A stretch of DNA of 64,000 bases from Sabellastarte sp. h YS-2021 (taxonomy: Eukaryota > Annelida > Polychaeta > Sabellida > Sabellidae): assembly GCA_964017235.1 (NCBI GenBank), contig OZ024929.1, positions 111,585,793-111,649,792 on the forward strand. Reading direction: 5' to 3'. Both the position numbers and the translations under genes were made by a program. This document shows positions 1-11,479 of the stretch, piece after piece (position 1 is the stretch's first letter; every line of letters starts with the position of its first letter). The notes beneath the pieces were generated by a model. It was not told where the DNA came from, did no database searches, and saw only the letters and a list, made by a program, of their open reading frames with translations.

Positions 1-21
1 TCGTCAATAAGGTAAAAAGTG

Positions 22-97
22 GCAATGGGCTACGTCAGCACTTAGATGGGTGACCATCTGAGTTCTTGGCCAGGTACGGGATGTATCTGGCTTAGAA
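22..97 (+). repeat. 5S rRNA-like fragment, probably from a 5S-derived SINE
   Basis: The stretch around ACTTAGATGGGTGACC closely resembles the 3' half of animal 5S rRNA (consensus ACTTGGATGGGAGACC), followed by a weaker match ending in GGCTT and a T-run. The 5' half of 5S is not visible because the window begins here. It diverges too much for a working 5S gene; a SINE with a 5S-derived head or an old 5S pseudogene are both possible. Confidence 0.4.
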
Positions 98-773
98 TTT
101 TTTTGTTGCCTGACTTCTAGCATAAATTCTAGTGCAATACTGATGGCGCCATTTCCGATTTCACGTACATAAAATCATTATATCTACTATTTTTTATCTA
201 CATAGAGTATAGATAAAGAGAGAATGCATGCAACCTTATAAACATGTGCTGTACGGTATTGCAGGTGACAGCTGACAGGAAATTTGACGTGATATCTGGA
301 GAATGTTCCTCCACGAAGATTTCTGAAACAGAACCATCCATTCTTAAATAGTCTGTGAGTGTTAAGCTTTTGTGGCTACCCCGACATGCGGGTGCAGAAC
401 CTAATGAAGTTGAAAGATCTGTCCTGACACATTTACACACAAATATAGACCAAGAATAGTCACAGGATAGACAGAGAAGTAAGTTACCTTGTGTGTTTTT
501 GTGGAGTTAGCCATCATGCAGAAACATTGCTTTGGATACAACAACAGAGTCAGAAACACCAGCAAAGTGGGGATGGAATATAAACAGAGGTGAATACACC
601 CACATTTGTATGTAAGAGTTTTTGTGGTGATGTGAAGGTATTCACATTTGGATATTGTAAGCATTTAACAACGTGATTATTGATTTTTTTAAGTGTTTGG
701 CTCTCTGTAACAGACTATTCTACTGCTTACAGTACACAGAGGCGCAGAATAATTGTTATATGGTGTGGGTTAG

Positions 774-1218
774 CCAATTAATGTGTGTTTCTGTATCAAC
801 GAGACTGAAAGTCCCACCAAGATGCAATATCTGGGTGGTTACCATAATGCAAAAGAACTGTCAGATAAATTGACCAGAACCAAAGGAGGGTCTGACCAGA
901 ATAGCAATCACTCCACCAGAGAAGAGACATTAACTCAGGTTGATAACAGAGGAGGCTCTATGCTGTCACATACCACAGAGAGCTTCTTCAATTTAAGTAG
1001 TGATATCACATTCCGTTCCACAAACAGTCCGGTACAAGATAGTTCATATAATGATACAGGGCAAGAGAGACACCTTCTACGGCATGCAGGATTGTTTCCA
1101 TCTGCAGTGTCCAATAAAACTCGGACTAATGCCCTCATCAATGGTACGCAGGTCTACGTCACTGGTTCCAAAGCTTTGCTCATTCCTTCCACAGCTCAGT
1201 ACATGGCTGCTACAGATG
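774..1218 (+). CDS. Internal exon: glycosylated extracellular stalk of a single-pass membrane protein (FNDC4/5-like?)
   Basis: This open stretch is bounded by a candidate acceptor AG at 772-773 (the TAG there is also an in-frame stop, so the exon must begin at or after 774) and a good donor, G|GTAGGT, at 1218/1219. It ends after the first base of a codon and pairs in phase with the exon at 8081. The translation is Ser/Thr/Asn-rich, with six N-glycosylation sequons (NET, NHS, NLS, NDT, NKT, NGT) and no membrane segment, as expected for an extracellular region. The first residues (PINVCFCINE) could be the last strand of a fibronectin type III domain encoded further upstream, outside the window. 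No signal peptide is seen, so the gene start is missing. The family is tentative and rests mainly on the membrane segment in the next exon. Confidence 0.65.
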
Positions 1219-1496
1219 GTAGGTATTCTATATCTTTGATACACAGTAGATAAAATATTAGCATTTTTATAGTACTTAATCTCTGGGCACGCTGATATTA
1301 AGGCACATCAAACAAAGTAAATAAAACTACATAATAAACTGGTAGTATTGAAAGAAATTTACCTATGAGTAAACTATTATTATTCAAAGATTCAATTTTT
1401 AAAATTTGTTTACATGTGTCAGTTGTTTTGTACTGAGTGATCTATTTTCTTTTACAAACCTTTTGATTTCTGAGCTGTAGTCTTCATCTGTTAATG

Positions 1497-1725
1497 GGGG
1501 GCCAGGGTGGCACAGTGGTAACACACTCTCCTCCCACCTCTGAGGTTGGCTGTTCAAACCCCGATCTTTATGTGGGGAAGTTGTTAGTTGCTTACCGATG
1601 GTCAGCAGTTTAGAGTACAGAATTTTGACCAACTGTATGTGCTGGTTCCCTCTGCCTACAAACCTACCCGTCGTGATATGGCATGTACAGTGTTGAAAGT
1701 GATGTAAAACAGCAAATCAATAAAT
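1497..1725 (+). mobile_element. tRNA-derived SINE, family 1
   Basis: The head carries a pol III A-box (TGGCACAGTGG) and a B-box-like GTTCAAACCCC. A family body follows (GACCAACTGTATGT, GTGATATGGC, GTGTTGAAAG), ending in ATGTAAAAC and an AAATAAAT tail. At least seven other copies lie in this window. Confidence 0.8.
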
Positions 1726-1984
1726 AAATCATCTCTTAACGTGTTTGGGTAATAGCTGGTGGTCTATATGACTACTGCCGTAAAGGAGATAATGTTTTAA
1801 CCCTTGTTGATATGATCAGATCAATAACTTATTTATAATTAATGAAATGTCTAGCTACTCTATGTGTGAAAATACTAGTATATGTTTACAGCTTTTAATG
1901 CAAGTTTTTATCAAAACAAATCTTGTGCAAACTTACTAGCCTGCTCAAATTTGTACCATATCATCTTCAAACATATACACCTAT

Positions 1985-2185
1985 ATTTGGTTTTCGTTTA
2001 GCACTCCTACATGTTAGGAAATACAAGCTCATCAGACAGATATCTGTCTTAACTGTATGTTTATGTAAAAGCCAGCTTTTGTAAGAGTACATATATAAAC
2101 TGAAACATTCTATTATTTAAACTGAAAGCTTTCCCTTATTGCAAAGAAACATGAGCCTTTATCAAGGCTATTGATAAGCAATACA
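1985..2185. repeat. Diverged duplicated intronic segment, copy 1
   Basis: This segment matches 3826-4010 in order: CATGTTA near a GCACTCC/GCACCC start, an ATCAGAC block, an AAAAG(C/T)CAG block, GAGTACAT, GAAAGCTTTCCC versus GGAAGCTTTCCC, TGCAAAGAAA, and a CAAGGCTA/AAAGGCTA end. Identity is moderate, so it is an old dispersed repeat or duplication. I see no coding frame or terminal repeats. Confidence 0.5.
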
Positions 2186-3139
2186 AGAAGTAAACATCCA
2201 TCTTAATGTATTAATGCTTGGGGTCACATCAGTCCATTCTATTTAGTAAAGTCTTTTAACATACAACCGAGGTCCGTGTATAAAAACAAGTTGTTTTGAA
2301 ACTGCATCAATCCCATAGGGTTACATTTTTATTAATAAAGTTTGAAGGCAAGGTATCACTTCTAAAAGGTTAAAATTCAGGGGAAAAGTCAAAATATACG
2401 TGTCTTGACATAATATTCAAGCACTAGCTGTTGTTTTTGCGTCTTTCTGAATTTTTGCAACAAAACTGGAAGGTCAGAACAAATTTGCATTATTTTACAG
2501 TCAGTTTGTTATTTCATAGTTAGGAACCCAATTGACTGCAATATCTTGTATAATCAATGGATCTTTTGTATAATCAATGTGGCAGCTCCAGATGAATTGT
2601 ATGCATACTAACTGAGCCATACTGGTTTTTATTGTCACAGCACTTAACGTTATGTTTCATATAACACAAAACATCCCTATCAACATCCATTGTATGACTT
2701 CACAGGAAATGTCATTTTACAAGGCAGGGAGAATTTGTAAACATACTGTATTTCTATTTTTTCCGTCCTTGACAACTCAGGACAAAATTTGTCACAATTA
2801 ACACTGCATGTGGGTGTGTGGGTTTTTATCCACTTGCTTTATGACAACCTTTTAATTAAGTTGTGGGGGACGGACGTGAGGTTGACAGTTGCTAGTTTCC
2901 CATTGCAGTAATATTTGTAGTAATGTTTCAACTTACACCTGAATGGCATGATAAGCTCAAATTAAGGATACATTGGGCATGCATTAAGTCATATAAACAC
3001 AGCACACTAATGTGGTTTTAGTGCTTTATGCAAGCTTAATTCTTGTTTTAAAGAATCATTGTCCGTTTGGTGAATGATTTTCACAGGCAATGCCAAGATA
3101 TTTGACAGTTTAAAACTTGAGGTTAGAGGAGTACGAGTC

Positions 3140-3320
3140 AGCAGGGTGGGGGCAATGTGATCAAGTAATGGGATTTCAATTCAGCTTTTGTAGTACTTCT
3201 GTTGTGAGTGGCAATAGGTGAGTTTGGTGTGTGATATGACTCCTGCAAATACCCTGTGTAGCCGTCACAATGCTGAAAGTGTTTTATGTAAAGCATTCAT
3301 TTAATACAAACCATATAAGT
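3140..3320 (+). mobile_element. Decayed family 1 SINE-like sequence
   Basis: The 3' half (GTGTGATATGACTCCTG, then CAATGCTGAAAGTG and TTATGTAAAGC) follows the order of the family 1 SINE tail with many changes. The pol III head is only weakly recognisable (CAGCAGGGTGG). The call rests on tail similarity. Confidence 0.35.
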
Positions 3321-3825
3321 GAAGGGGTTGTATTATGGTACATGCATTAAGTTAATGAATGCTCCTCACAGGCACGTGGTATAAGTAATGGAACAACTTA
3401 AAAACTTAACAGTAAAATTTAGAAATAAAAGATAAAGCTATAATGGAACTAGGGGTATCCAGGGTGTTCTGTGAGATTTTCTGAATAATTTTGTGAGCCA
3501 CGTGGTATCATCTGCCTGCTAACGCTAGAACATAAGGTTGGGACCAGATACTTTGTTCAGTGCATGTAAGGAGCTTATCATCATATCAATCCATGATCAA
3601 TAACTAAAGAATCTTTAAAATGTGCCACTTTTAGAGATAAAGCAATAATAAAGCCCAACATATGTAGATTGACAATTTCGTAGAACCAATTAGGCTTCGA
3701 TTAAGTTCACATTGAACTGTTATCATCTTTTTTTTTGTTTTACAATATGATTTGACTAGTTAGTACACCATATGAATCAAATCACATTGATATATCACAT
3801 CGAGAATGCACATGCACAGAGATAT

Positions 3826-4010
3826 TTGATATTCATAAAGCACCCATACATGTTAAGAGATAGAACCTAATCAGACCCTTAGCTGTATGCTGCTATAAAA
3901 GTCAGTATATGTATGAGTACATTATAGAAATTGAAACTCCATTATCTAAACTGGAAGCTTTCCCTAACTGCAAAGAAATTCTGGGCCTTCAGAAAGGCTA
4001 CATCGAGAAT
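3826..4010. repeat. Diverged duplicated intronic segment, copy 2
   Basis: Second member of the pair described at 1985-2185, in the same orientation and about 1.8 kb downstream within the same intron. Confidence 0.5.
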
Positions 4011-4402
4011 ATCATGCCATGTTAATTTTGTATGAAACTGTTATATGATTTATAATACCTTTGCCTTCTGTAATGCATAAGTCAATGTCTAATCTAGTCT
4101 GATCTGATCTGATCTAATGGTTTGCAGATGCCCTATATTCTCATTATAGGGGAGCTCAGTGAACGTAACAAACCAAAGGACTGACCAAAGTAATATACAA
4201 AGGGGTGTTCTAGGTCAGTAAACAGGGTTGTGGGTATGAACTATGGGAACATACTAAAGTGGAAAAGTCTGAGTTAAACAAGTGGATTATAGGCGCTCCT
4301 CAAGTGAACAAACGAAGGTTTTTCACTGAGGTATGCTGGTTGGTCATGTTTTGAAATTTGTATGTGATAAATCCTAATTAGAACTCTACCCGGTACTTAC
4401 CT

Positions 4403-4640
4403 GGAGGGGCACCGGCGGTGCAGTGGTAACACACCTGTCTCACACCTCTGAGGTCAGTGGTTCAAACCCTGGATGTTATGTGGGAAAGTTGCTAGTTACT
4501 TACCTTTAGTCGGCAGTTTACAGTACAGAACCTTGACCAACTGTATGTACTGGATTTCTCTGCCCACAAAACTCCCTGTTGTGTTATAACCTGTACAGTT
4601 TTGAAAGCGATGTAAAACCCCGTAAAAATAAATGTGCTTA
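4403..4640 (+). mobile_element. tRNA-derived SINE, family 1
   Basis: The head reads CACCGGCGGTGCAGTGGTAA, B-box-like GTTCAAACCC follows, then the family body (CTTGACCAACTGTATGTACT), CCTGTACAGTTTTGAAAGCG and ATGTAAAACCCC. No clear target duplication was found by eye. Confidence 0.8.
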
Positions 4641-7423
4641 AGTGGGGGCCAATGGATTTTGGGGATGATGTGGGAACACCTGGAGATTTGAATGACAACC
4701 TGGCCTGTGTCAATGTGTAAATAAAAAATAAATGCGACATTCCAGTCCATCATGTTTTTGTGAAAACATACAGGTTTTACACCAACTTGTGTTTGATGTT
4801 TTCTGTCATATTATAATGTAATTTCTAGTCATCAGTACGTCTATATTCATTCACCAATTTGATCAATAATGGTTGAAAATACCAGCACTTAATGCAGAAG
4901 TTGCTTCAGTTCCAAGGTTTGCTGTAGGCTATTGTGAACTTTGTAATTTAATTACAGCAAATATGGCTACACGATCCCATGTAAACAGATACAATAACTT
5001 CATTTGCATTACACTAAATGGGGGGTTTTAGATCTAATTTTTCATCTTAAAATATCTGCCAGTACTCATTAAGCCTTGTACAAATAGCCTTGTTATGCCG
5101 TAGTTCCACTGTTGCGGTGTTTGCCTCATGATCTCCCAAAGATGCAGTCGTTTTGGCTTCATGACCAAGCTATGCACTCATGAAGGTCAATCACTGTGTC
5201 ATTTTTCAAACAAATTTGAAAATAATTGCAAGTGAACATTTTTGTCGAGATTACTTTCGTTCATTTCTCTTCATGGTTGTACACCTTAATTATCTCATCA
5301 ACTTTATTTATGATGCGACTAATCTTCATCGAGCTGAATTCGAGCTGATTTGTTTCTTGTCCTACAGAAAGAAAGGTACAACATGTTTTCCATATTAATC
5401 TTTCCTGCTCTGGATCTCATTTACAAATCATCTTCTTGCATTCTTGTTGCTCAGAGCATGTCATAAGACTTAGTTTTTCGGTGATAATGCCATAAGAAAC
5501 TCAATCTTTCCTCTCTTTAAGCAGGTGCCATGACTATATTACTGGCTAAGTATCACAATATGTCATGTAAGTGGAAAATTCTGTTCTGTCTTTTAGCATT
5601 CCGTCCTTTCTTTTTCCTGTCTTTTAGCAGGTATCATGATTATAAAATTGGCGAAGTGTCACAATAGGTAATGTAAGTGGAACTGGGGTTTTATGCTTTT
5701 GTGTAACACAAAAAGGAATTGCATCATTAGCCCTCTTAATATTCAAAGAGTTATTTGCCAAGCAATAACCACAGAAGTGGAAATATTCAATGAAAGATTT
5801 CATGGATGCACTAATATGGGTGGTAGTTTTAGTAGAGATATACATTTATCCCACACATTAGACATCCTTATTTTTGGACTGATATGTGAAACCATATTTA
5901 CAGAGGGTATTTGAGGAGCAGACAAAGATGAAAGGTAAATGCCATTAACAAACTGGTGATGGTGGGTGTACCATTGTTGTCTCCATATTTATGAACAATC
6001 TTGGCAGTTAAACAGTTCACAAATAGCATTTGGTTACTTGTTCATTAACCGAGATGTTATCATCTCCACCAAATGCAATGACTAGAGATAAAATGGGGTT
6101 CAGGATGTATTACATGAACAAGACACTTGTCTGTTGCCTCTGATGTTATGAGTTTGAACCCTAGTCTAAGCCTTAAGTTGGAAAGTTGTTTGCTGCTTAC
6201 TGGTTTCTGGTGCTTTAAGAGTACAGATGGTTTTCCAACTTTGACACAGTAAATTTCCTACTTCATCTCAAATATCCACCATATAATAACATGAAAGCAA
6301 AGTTAGGTCCAAACCATCTGTGCCCCAGTTCTGAGCTTATGCTCAAGAATCAACTCATGGAAGTCCTACCACTGACCTTTTCACGTCTAATACCTAGGTC
6401 ACACCTGCCCGTGCTTTGCTCATGAGCTACAAATGAACAGCTTGTCTATTTTCCGCCGTGGTTTGGCCATCCTTGTTTTGGGGTAGGATGCATTTGGTGT
6501 GATTTGTTGGGACTGGCATTTGGCTATGACACATTCAGGGCAATTATACACATCTCAGAAAGCGATTTTGCATTTGGAACCCCTTTTTGAAATGGTTAAA
6601 ATAGCCATTATGTCCTGTCATAGCTAAGATATCCATGCTAAAAGGGCCAATGAGATTGATATACAGGGTGGTTCCTTCTTCTATATGTACTAGGCAGATA
6701 CGAGGTCTCTGTCCAGAGGTATAAGGTTGAGGTTGTCAAGCCGATATCAAATAAGTGTAGAAATGAATGCACAGAAAAGCGTGACCTTGACCTAAAGGTG
6801 GGGAGCACACTTGAGGCAATGATGGCAATTCTTTAAAATTTTCTAAACACATTTACAAACCTTTTTGGTCACAAGTTCCCTAGCTACAACTTACCTTTAT
6901 ATTCTGAGTCTTATATTTAAGATATTAGGACTAATCATCATGATTTGCGGTACTTTGATAGTAGATTGTAGGACTTATCTTTGAGGTCATCAGGTTGGTC
7001 ACCTGCTTTAACACTTTTCCCACCCTTTTTTAACAGGAGTAGACAAAGTAGCCTCCCAAGTTATTAATTGGGGAGGTCTTATAATTAGTCATAAAAGTGG
7101 AACCGGGGTGTGATATCCGTGTGTAGAATGTTATTTTGTTATTTAGAAAATGTGTATACAAATGAATGTAACGTCATCTTTTCACACAGTACCCTGGTAT
7201 TGATGTAGAGCTTATCCTTTATTCTTGTGAGAAACCATAATATTAAGTCATGATTAGATGTTGGAATTTTATTTTGCAATTTTTACAAAAATATCGTCTA
7301 GTATGGTTTATAACCATAAAAATGTATCCACCTACACTGAGCATGGGTTTTGATTCGATTATTATTTCAAGAGTTTTTGAAAAACAATGATGCTTTAGTT
7401 TTAAGTCCTAAACAATAATCAAA

Positions 7424-7830
7424 GTTAAAATGTCATCAGCATTGTCACTTGTAGGAGTTGAACCCACAGAGGTGACCACCTGCCCAACTTGTTAACCACT
7501 AGGTCATAGACTTGCTCCACGTCTTTGTATTTCTCAATCCACTAAATCTGACATACATGGATACTTTTGTCAGCTCCAAATCCTGGTAAAAAAGTCATCC
7601 AGTCCTCATATAATACCTTTGACTAAAGGACTTCAAGAAAGTCTGTTTGGCCATTGACAACGTCATTAAATAAACTCTCATCCATCTGCTAATTTTGTAT
7701 GCTTGGAATGCAACCAACTGCAATCAACTTAAACCATGCATATACCTGGCCAAAAGTAAAATTTAGGGTTTTACATCCCATTTAACAGCCAGGTTCATAT
7801 TGGGACAGGGTAAGCTAGCCACATACAATG
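7424..7830 (-). mobile_element. Minus-strand tRNA-derived SINE relics, family 2
   Basis: At 7452-7510, GGAGTTGAACCCACAG followed by GTGACCACCTGCCC is the reverse of a B-box and tRNA-like head. At 7763-7820, GGGTTTTACATCCCATTTAA then CAGCCAGGTTCATATT is the reverse of a tail ending in TAAAACCC. The same two blocks lie close together at 10690-10830, which suggests one family, here split by about 250 bp of unrelated DNA or present as two partial copies. Confidence 0.5.
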
Positions 7831-8080
7831 GGATTGAAATGCCAAACTTACTGACACTTGGCCACTGAGGACCTCTGCATATACTGAGGATACTACATAT
7901 ACTTTTACTTATATAATTATAAAATGTATATACTAGGGATACCAACCACAATATATACCTTTACTTATATACTTATGCAATGCATACTTGGGGCCAATGG
8001 CTACCATCTATTAAAACACGGGTTAACATCCTCTGAATGTGTCATCCAAGTTAAAAAAGAATGGTATTGTATTTTTTCAG

Positions 8081-8547
8081 CTTCCAGAAATATGACCAGC
8101 TATGTATCAAGTGGGTTGAGTGTTTCTCCAGTGGACGTTGTCATAGTAACCATGATCCTCATTACTTGGTTCGTTGTCATTGGTCTTTTCATCAACAAGT
8201 GGCAGCATTTGCGTATAGTCGAGCCCAGGGAATATCGCTTTCAGCACAAACCCAAGAACCTAGACTCCATCAAGATTGTGCAGCGTCCGTCAGACAGTAT
8301 TATTTACAGAGCTTATCCCGATGCCATGACTCGGACCATGGCAGCGAGACAGAAGAGGCTTGAGAGGATGCAGACTATGCCTGCTATCAAAGTGGACTTA
8401 ACTACGAAATCTCCAGCTGAAAAGGTACGAAGGGAACTGGAAGGACACATTCCAATACTATGTCTGCACTCCATGGAGGACTTAGAAACAGTGTCAGACG
8501 AGGAAGCCAATGAAAAGGATAACATGCTAAGGCCAATAGAAGTGTGA
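8081..8547 (+). CDS. Terminal exon: transmembrane segment and cytoplasmic tail, FNDC4/5-like by its membrane segment
   Basis: The acceptor is TTTTTTCAG|CT. The first two bases complete the codon begun at 1218, giving Ala, and the frame stays open to TGA at 8545-8547. A short extracellular part with one more sequon (NMT) precedes a hydrophobic helix of about 22 residues (VDVVIVTMILITWFVVIGLF). A basic tail of about 120 residues follows, rich in Arg/Lys and then acidic near the end (EDLETVSDEEANEKD). The helix and its flank follow the pattern W-x-x-VI-G/A-LF then an EP dipeptide, as I recall for FNDC4/FNDC5 (irisin precursor family); the rest of the tail is not recognised. Type I topology is inferred from glycosylation on one side and basic residues on the other. 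AATAAA follows at 8923. No repeats or breaks are seen. Confidence 0.8.
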
Positions 8548-8922
8548 TAAAAATGGAGTATTTATATTCATGTATGCAATGTGATTTCTAGTCTAGAATG
8601 TGTTCACAATGTATACTCTCAATTTGAGTACAAGATGCATTAGTTCATTCAGCTGTACAGTATCCTGGTGCAGTTTCAACATTTCAAGCATCTCTTGCAG
8701 GATTAACAATTGAGCTGTCTAAGTAAGCTTCTGTGTGCTGCTTCAACTGTTTACTGTGAACTCTTTTTAAATAGCTGTAAAGCACTTCGGATGCATTTAC
8801 ATATGTTGCAAGACATACAGTAATTTCTGGCATGTACTATTTGATGTCTCTTTGTTTCTATTTCACATAACACTGATTCAGGTGCTGCACTATTTTTTTT
8901 CAAGTTTTTTTGTTTTCAGTAC

Positions 8923-8928
8923 AATAAA
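8923..8928 (+). promoter_or_regulatory. Polyadenylation signal of the membrane-protein gene
   Basis: AATAAA lies 376 bases after the stop codon and is followed by GT/T-rich sequence (GTGTATAATTTT). It is the first canonical hexamer downstream in this 3' UTR. Confidence 0.6.
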
Positions 8929-8950
8929 GTGTATAATTTTCATGAGATCA

Positions 8951-9763
8951 GTATATGCAAAGACAGTATCAGTGTATTGTTTATATTGGTACCTGAAATT
9001 TTAAAAGTCTAGATAAACTGTGATGGTGTGCAATAGTTATGAGGTCCACTGGATCATTTTGATGTAGATTTTGAAGGTACATAGGTTTGTTAACATTTCT
9101 ATCCAAAGTTTTGTGGTCATAGCACAACAGTCAAGGCAGTGGAGAGTGTTGGGGAAACAGATTTTCACCCTGTAAACCACTGCAATACTGTCCTAAAACA
9201 GCAACATCTGCAGGGGGTCACATCTTCAACCATCAGAATTATGAGGGTATCAGCACTAAAATCATACATTTGCTCTTTCAACCAGGTAGTCCAATGTATT
9301 TTCCGAGCCAGTCGACATATTTTGATAACTTTGTTTACATCCTCCGCCATGTAGTTTTCTGCTACCCCAGATGGTTCATATTAAAATACCGGAACACAGA
9401 TCTGGGGAACTCATTGCAAAATGAATACCAGATCTTAGACCACACCCTACTTTGATCCCAGTGTTCTGGGGGGGGGGGGGGATTTTCATTAATATATTTT
9501 GCTTCACCACCCATTTCAAGAAAAGAGAATAACACAAACAGGCATTTTAGTGCTTGAATAAATGAGGGAGTAGCTCCAAATGTTTTTCTCCTGTGTAAAT
9601 TTTTATGCATCAACAGGCCACAAAATTGGCCAGAAATGGAAATCCACCACTTCTGGCAAGGGGGTTGGGGGTTCATCTTCTAAATCAACAATCTCCAATG
9701 GCCTGTCATCATCTGTCCCCCCCCACCCCCACTCCCGAGAGTTCACCCTTTACACCAGCTAAC
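8951..9763. other. Intergenic sequence without a supported gene
   Basis: Nothing coding is convincing here. It contains a run of 14 G (9468-9481) and C-rich low complexity at about 9717-9734. The last 13 bases are the left copy of a SINE target duplication. Confidence 0.5.
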
Positions 9764-10004
9764 AGGGGCCCCGGTGGCAGAGTGGTAACACTCTAGCCTC
9801 CCACATCTGAGGCCGGGGTTCGGTTCCCGGTCGAGCCTCAAGTGGGAAAGCTGGTAGTTGCTTGCCTTTGGTTGGCAGCTTACAGTACAGAACCTTGACC
9901 AACTGTATGTACTGGTTTCCTCTGTCCTTCCCACTATCCATCGTGATATGACCTGTACAGTGTTGAAAGCGACGTAAAACCCCAAATAAACAAATAAATA
10001 AATC
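9764..10004 (+). mobile_element. Full-length family 1 SINE with perfect target duplication
   Basis: It is flanked by identical 13-bp copies of TACACCAGCTAAC (9751-9763 and 10005-10017). The A-box TGGCAGAGTGG is at 9774-9784 and the B-box GGTTCGGTTCC at 9818-9828. The 3' end is CCCCAAATAAACAAATAAAT. It is the reference copy for the family in this window: a pol III-promoted, tRNA-derived head of about 70 bp, a roughly 150-bp body, and an (AAAT)n-like tail. Confidence 0.92.
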
Positions 10005-10689
10005 TACACCAGCTAACCTGGTCCTGCCCAAACACTGTAAGACAGCAACCTTTTCTGTATATTCAAATTGAAAACGTTTTGGCAGTACTAATCTTTATTT
10101 CTAGAAATGATTATTGATCATGAATACCATTTAATGTAGTCATATAAAGTGACCGACAGGCTTTAGTGGATGATTAGTAGAAAGCTAGTCGCATTAGAGA
10201 AGGTCAGGCCTGGAGGTAGGAGAAAAGCAATCACCTTGCACTGTATACACTTGATTTAGGTTTCAAAGCATTGAAAATGAATGTGTGTAAATGGTTAACA
10301 TTTAGCATTTGTATATGTTAATAACTGTTCATAAGGTCACTTTGTTCTGTATATTATGCATTCAGAAGTATGGATCTGTAAAAGTGTATGTTTTATTCAA
10401 ATTGTGATTTCATGTTTGAAATGTAAACTATCAGAGTGTACACTTCCAGCTTACTCACATTTTTTCTGTTCTGTGTGTTTAGTAAAAGAGTAATAATAAA
10501 AGGTATAAAATAACATGAAAATTAAAAAGCTTGTGCCTTATCAAGATGTATAAAAAACTTTCAGTGTTTTCTGATTGAATCCTATTTGGTCAGACGTATG
10601 CAACATGACTTGAAAATATAGTGTAGAAGAATAAAAATCATCACGGCTGGACCTCATACTAACAGTTTTACTTCAGTTTAGACAAAAGT

Positions 10690-10835
10690 CAAAGTTGAGA
10701 TTTTATATCCTGTTTAACAGCCAGGGTCATATTTGGACGGGTTTTCAGCTTTGTTACTTGTGGGAGTCGAGCCCAGACAGAGATAACTGATCCTGTCAAA
10801 CTGGTGGGCAAAATGTGAGTTAACCAATTAACTTC
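10690..10835 (-). mobile_element. Family 2 tRNA-derived SINE
   Basis: Read on the minus strand, a tRNA-like head with B-box GGGCTCGACTCCCAC precedes CCAAATATGACCCTGGCTG and a tail TTAAACAGGATATAAAATC. It shares head and tail blocks with the relics at 7424-7830. The surrounding 10.0-11.3 kb shows no supported gene. Confidence 0.55.
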
Positions 10836-11479
10836 TTATTGAATTACAACTGAGAAGAGAAGTCCCATGCCCAACATATATCTCATGGAATGCAGATGGT
10901 ATCAATGAGGTGTCCCATACTCAGACCCATCTTCTGGTAGGCCAAGATTACTTGGGTCAATTGTAACAGGAAGTGTAGTTGTATGGTGATAAGAGTGGAC
11001 AAAATATACTGTATGACTGAAAAGACAAGGTATATTAGCTAAAAGATGGGCCGTACTGCAGTTATGACAAGATTGGACAAAAGTAGCCACCACAGAAATA
11101 GTCACTAGCAAAGGTTTTTAAGCATGTATGATGAATGGGAGAAACAAGTGATTAGAAAGGTCTTATAGCCAACAAGACTACATCTAATCACTGGGTTACA
11201 TGACGCAGCAAATTTTTATGGATGGTTCGGAGAGCTCCCTGTGACATAGCTTGAATATTTTAGAAATAGTTGGATCATTATCAGGGTTAAAATTGAACCT
11301 ATCAAAAACAAGCATTCTGACGCATGCAATTATCTCCCGCTGTATTAATTAGATGTACTAAAGATAGTGGAATATAAATTTTCTTGTGAGTTCTCAGCTA
11401 TTCAAAAAGCTATAGATCTGCTTCGCCATGTGGTACATCACCCAACAGTAGGTGAATGACTTAATTATCACTGAAATTG

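Larger units (their letters stand above)
1219..8080 (+). other. Long intron (GT-AG) of the membrane-protein gene
   Basis: The 6.9-kb interval runs from GTAGGT at 1219 to TTTTTTCAG at 8080. It holds plus-strand SINEs near 1.5 and 4.4 kb, a decayed SINE-like stretch near 3.2 kb, a minus-strand SINE of another family near 7.4-7.8 kb, and a diverged internal duplication (about 1985-2185 and 3826-4010). A further SINE-like relic may lie at about 6.08-6.32 kb. I see no other exon I can support; short open frames here lack coding character. Confidence 0.6.

Noticed and set aside
935-1239. Overlapping frames on both strands inside the first exon
   Set aside because: The frame used here is the only one that splices in phase and carries regular glycosylation sequons.
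7924-8080. Upstream ATG at 7924 as the start of the membrane-protein gene
   Set aside because: The added residues are AT-rich intron-like sequence, and an acceptor at 8080 joins in phase with the exon at 774-1218.
9362-9796. Several 60-104 residue frames around a G-run and C-rich tract
   Set aside because: Low-complexity sequence and SINE sequence produce these; no coding character.
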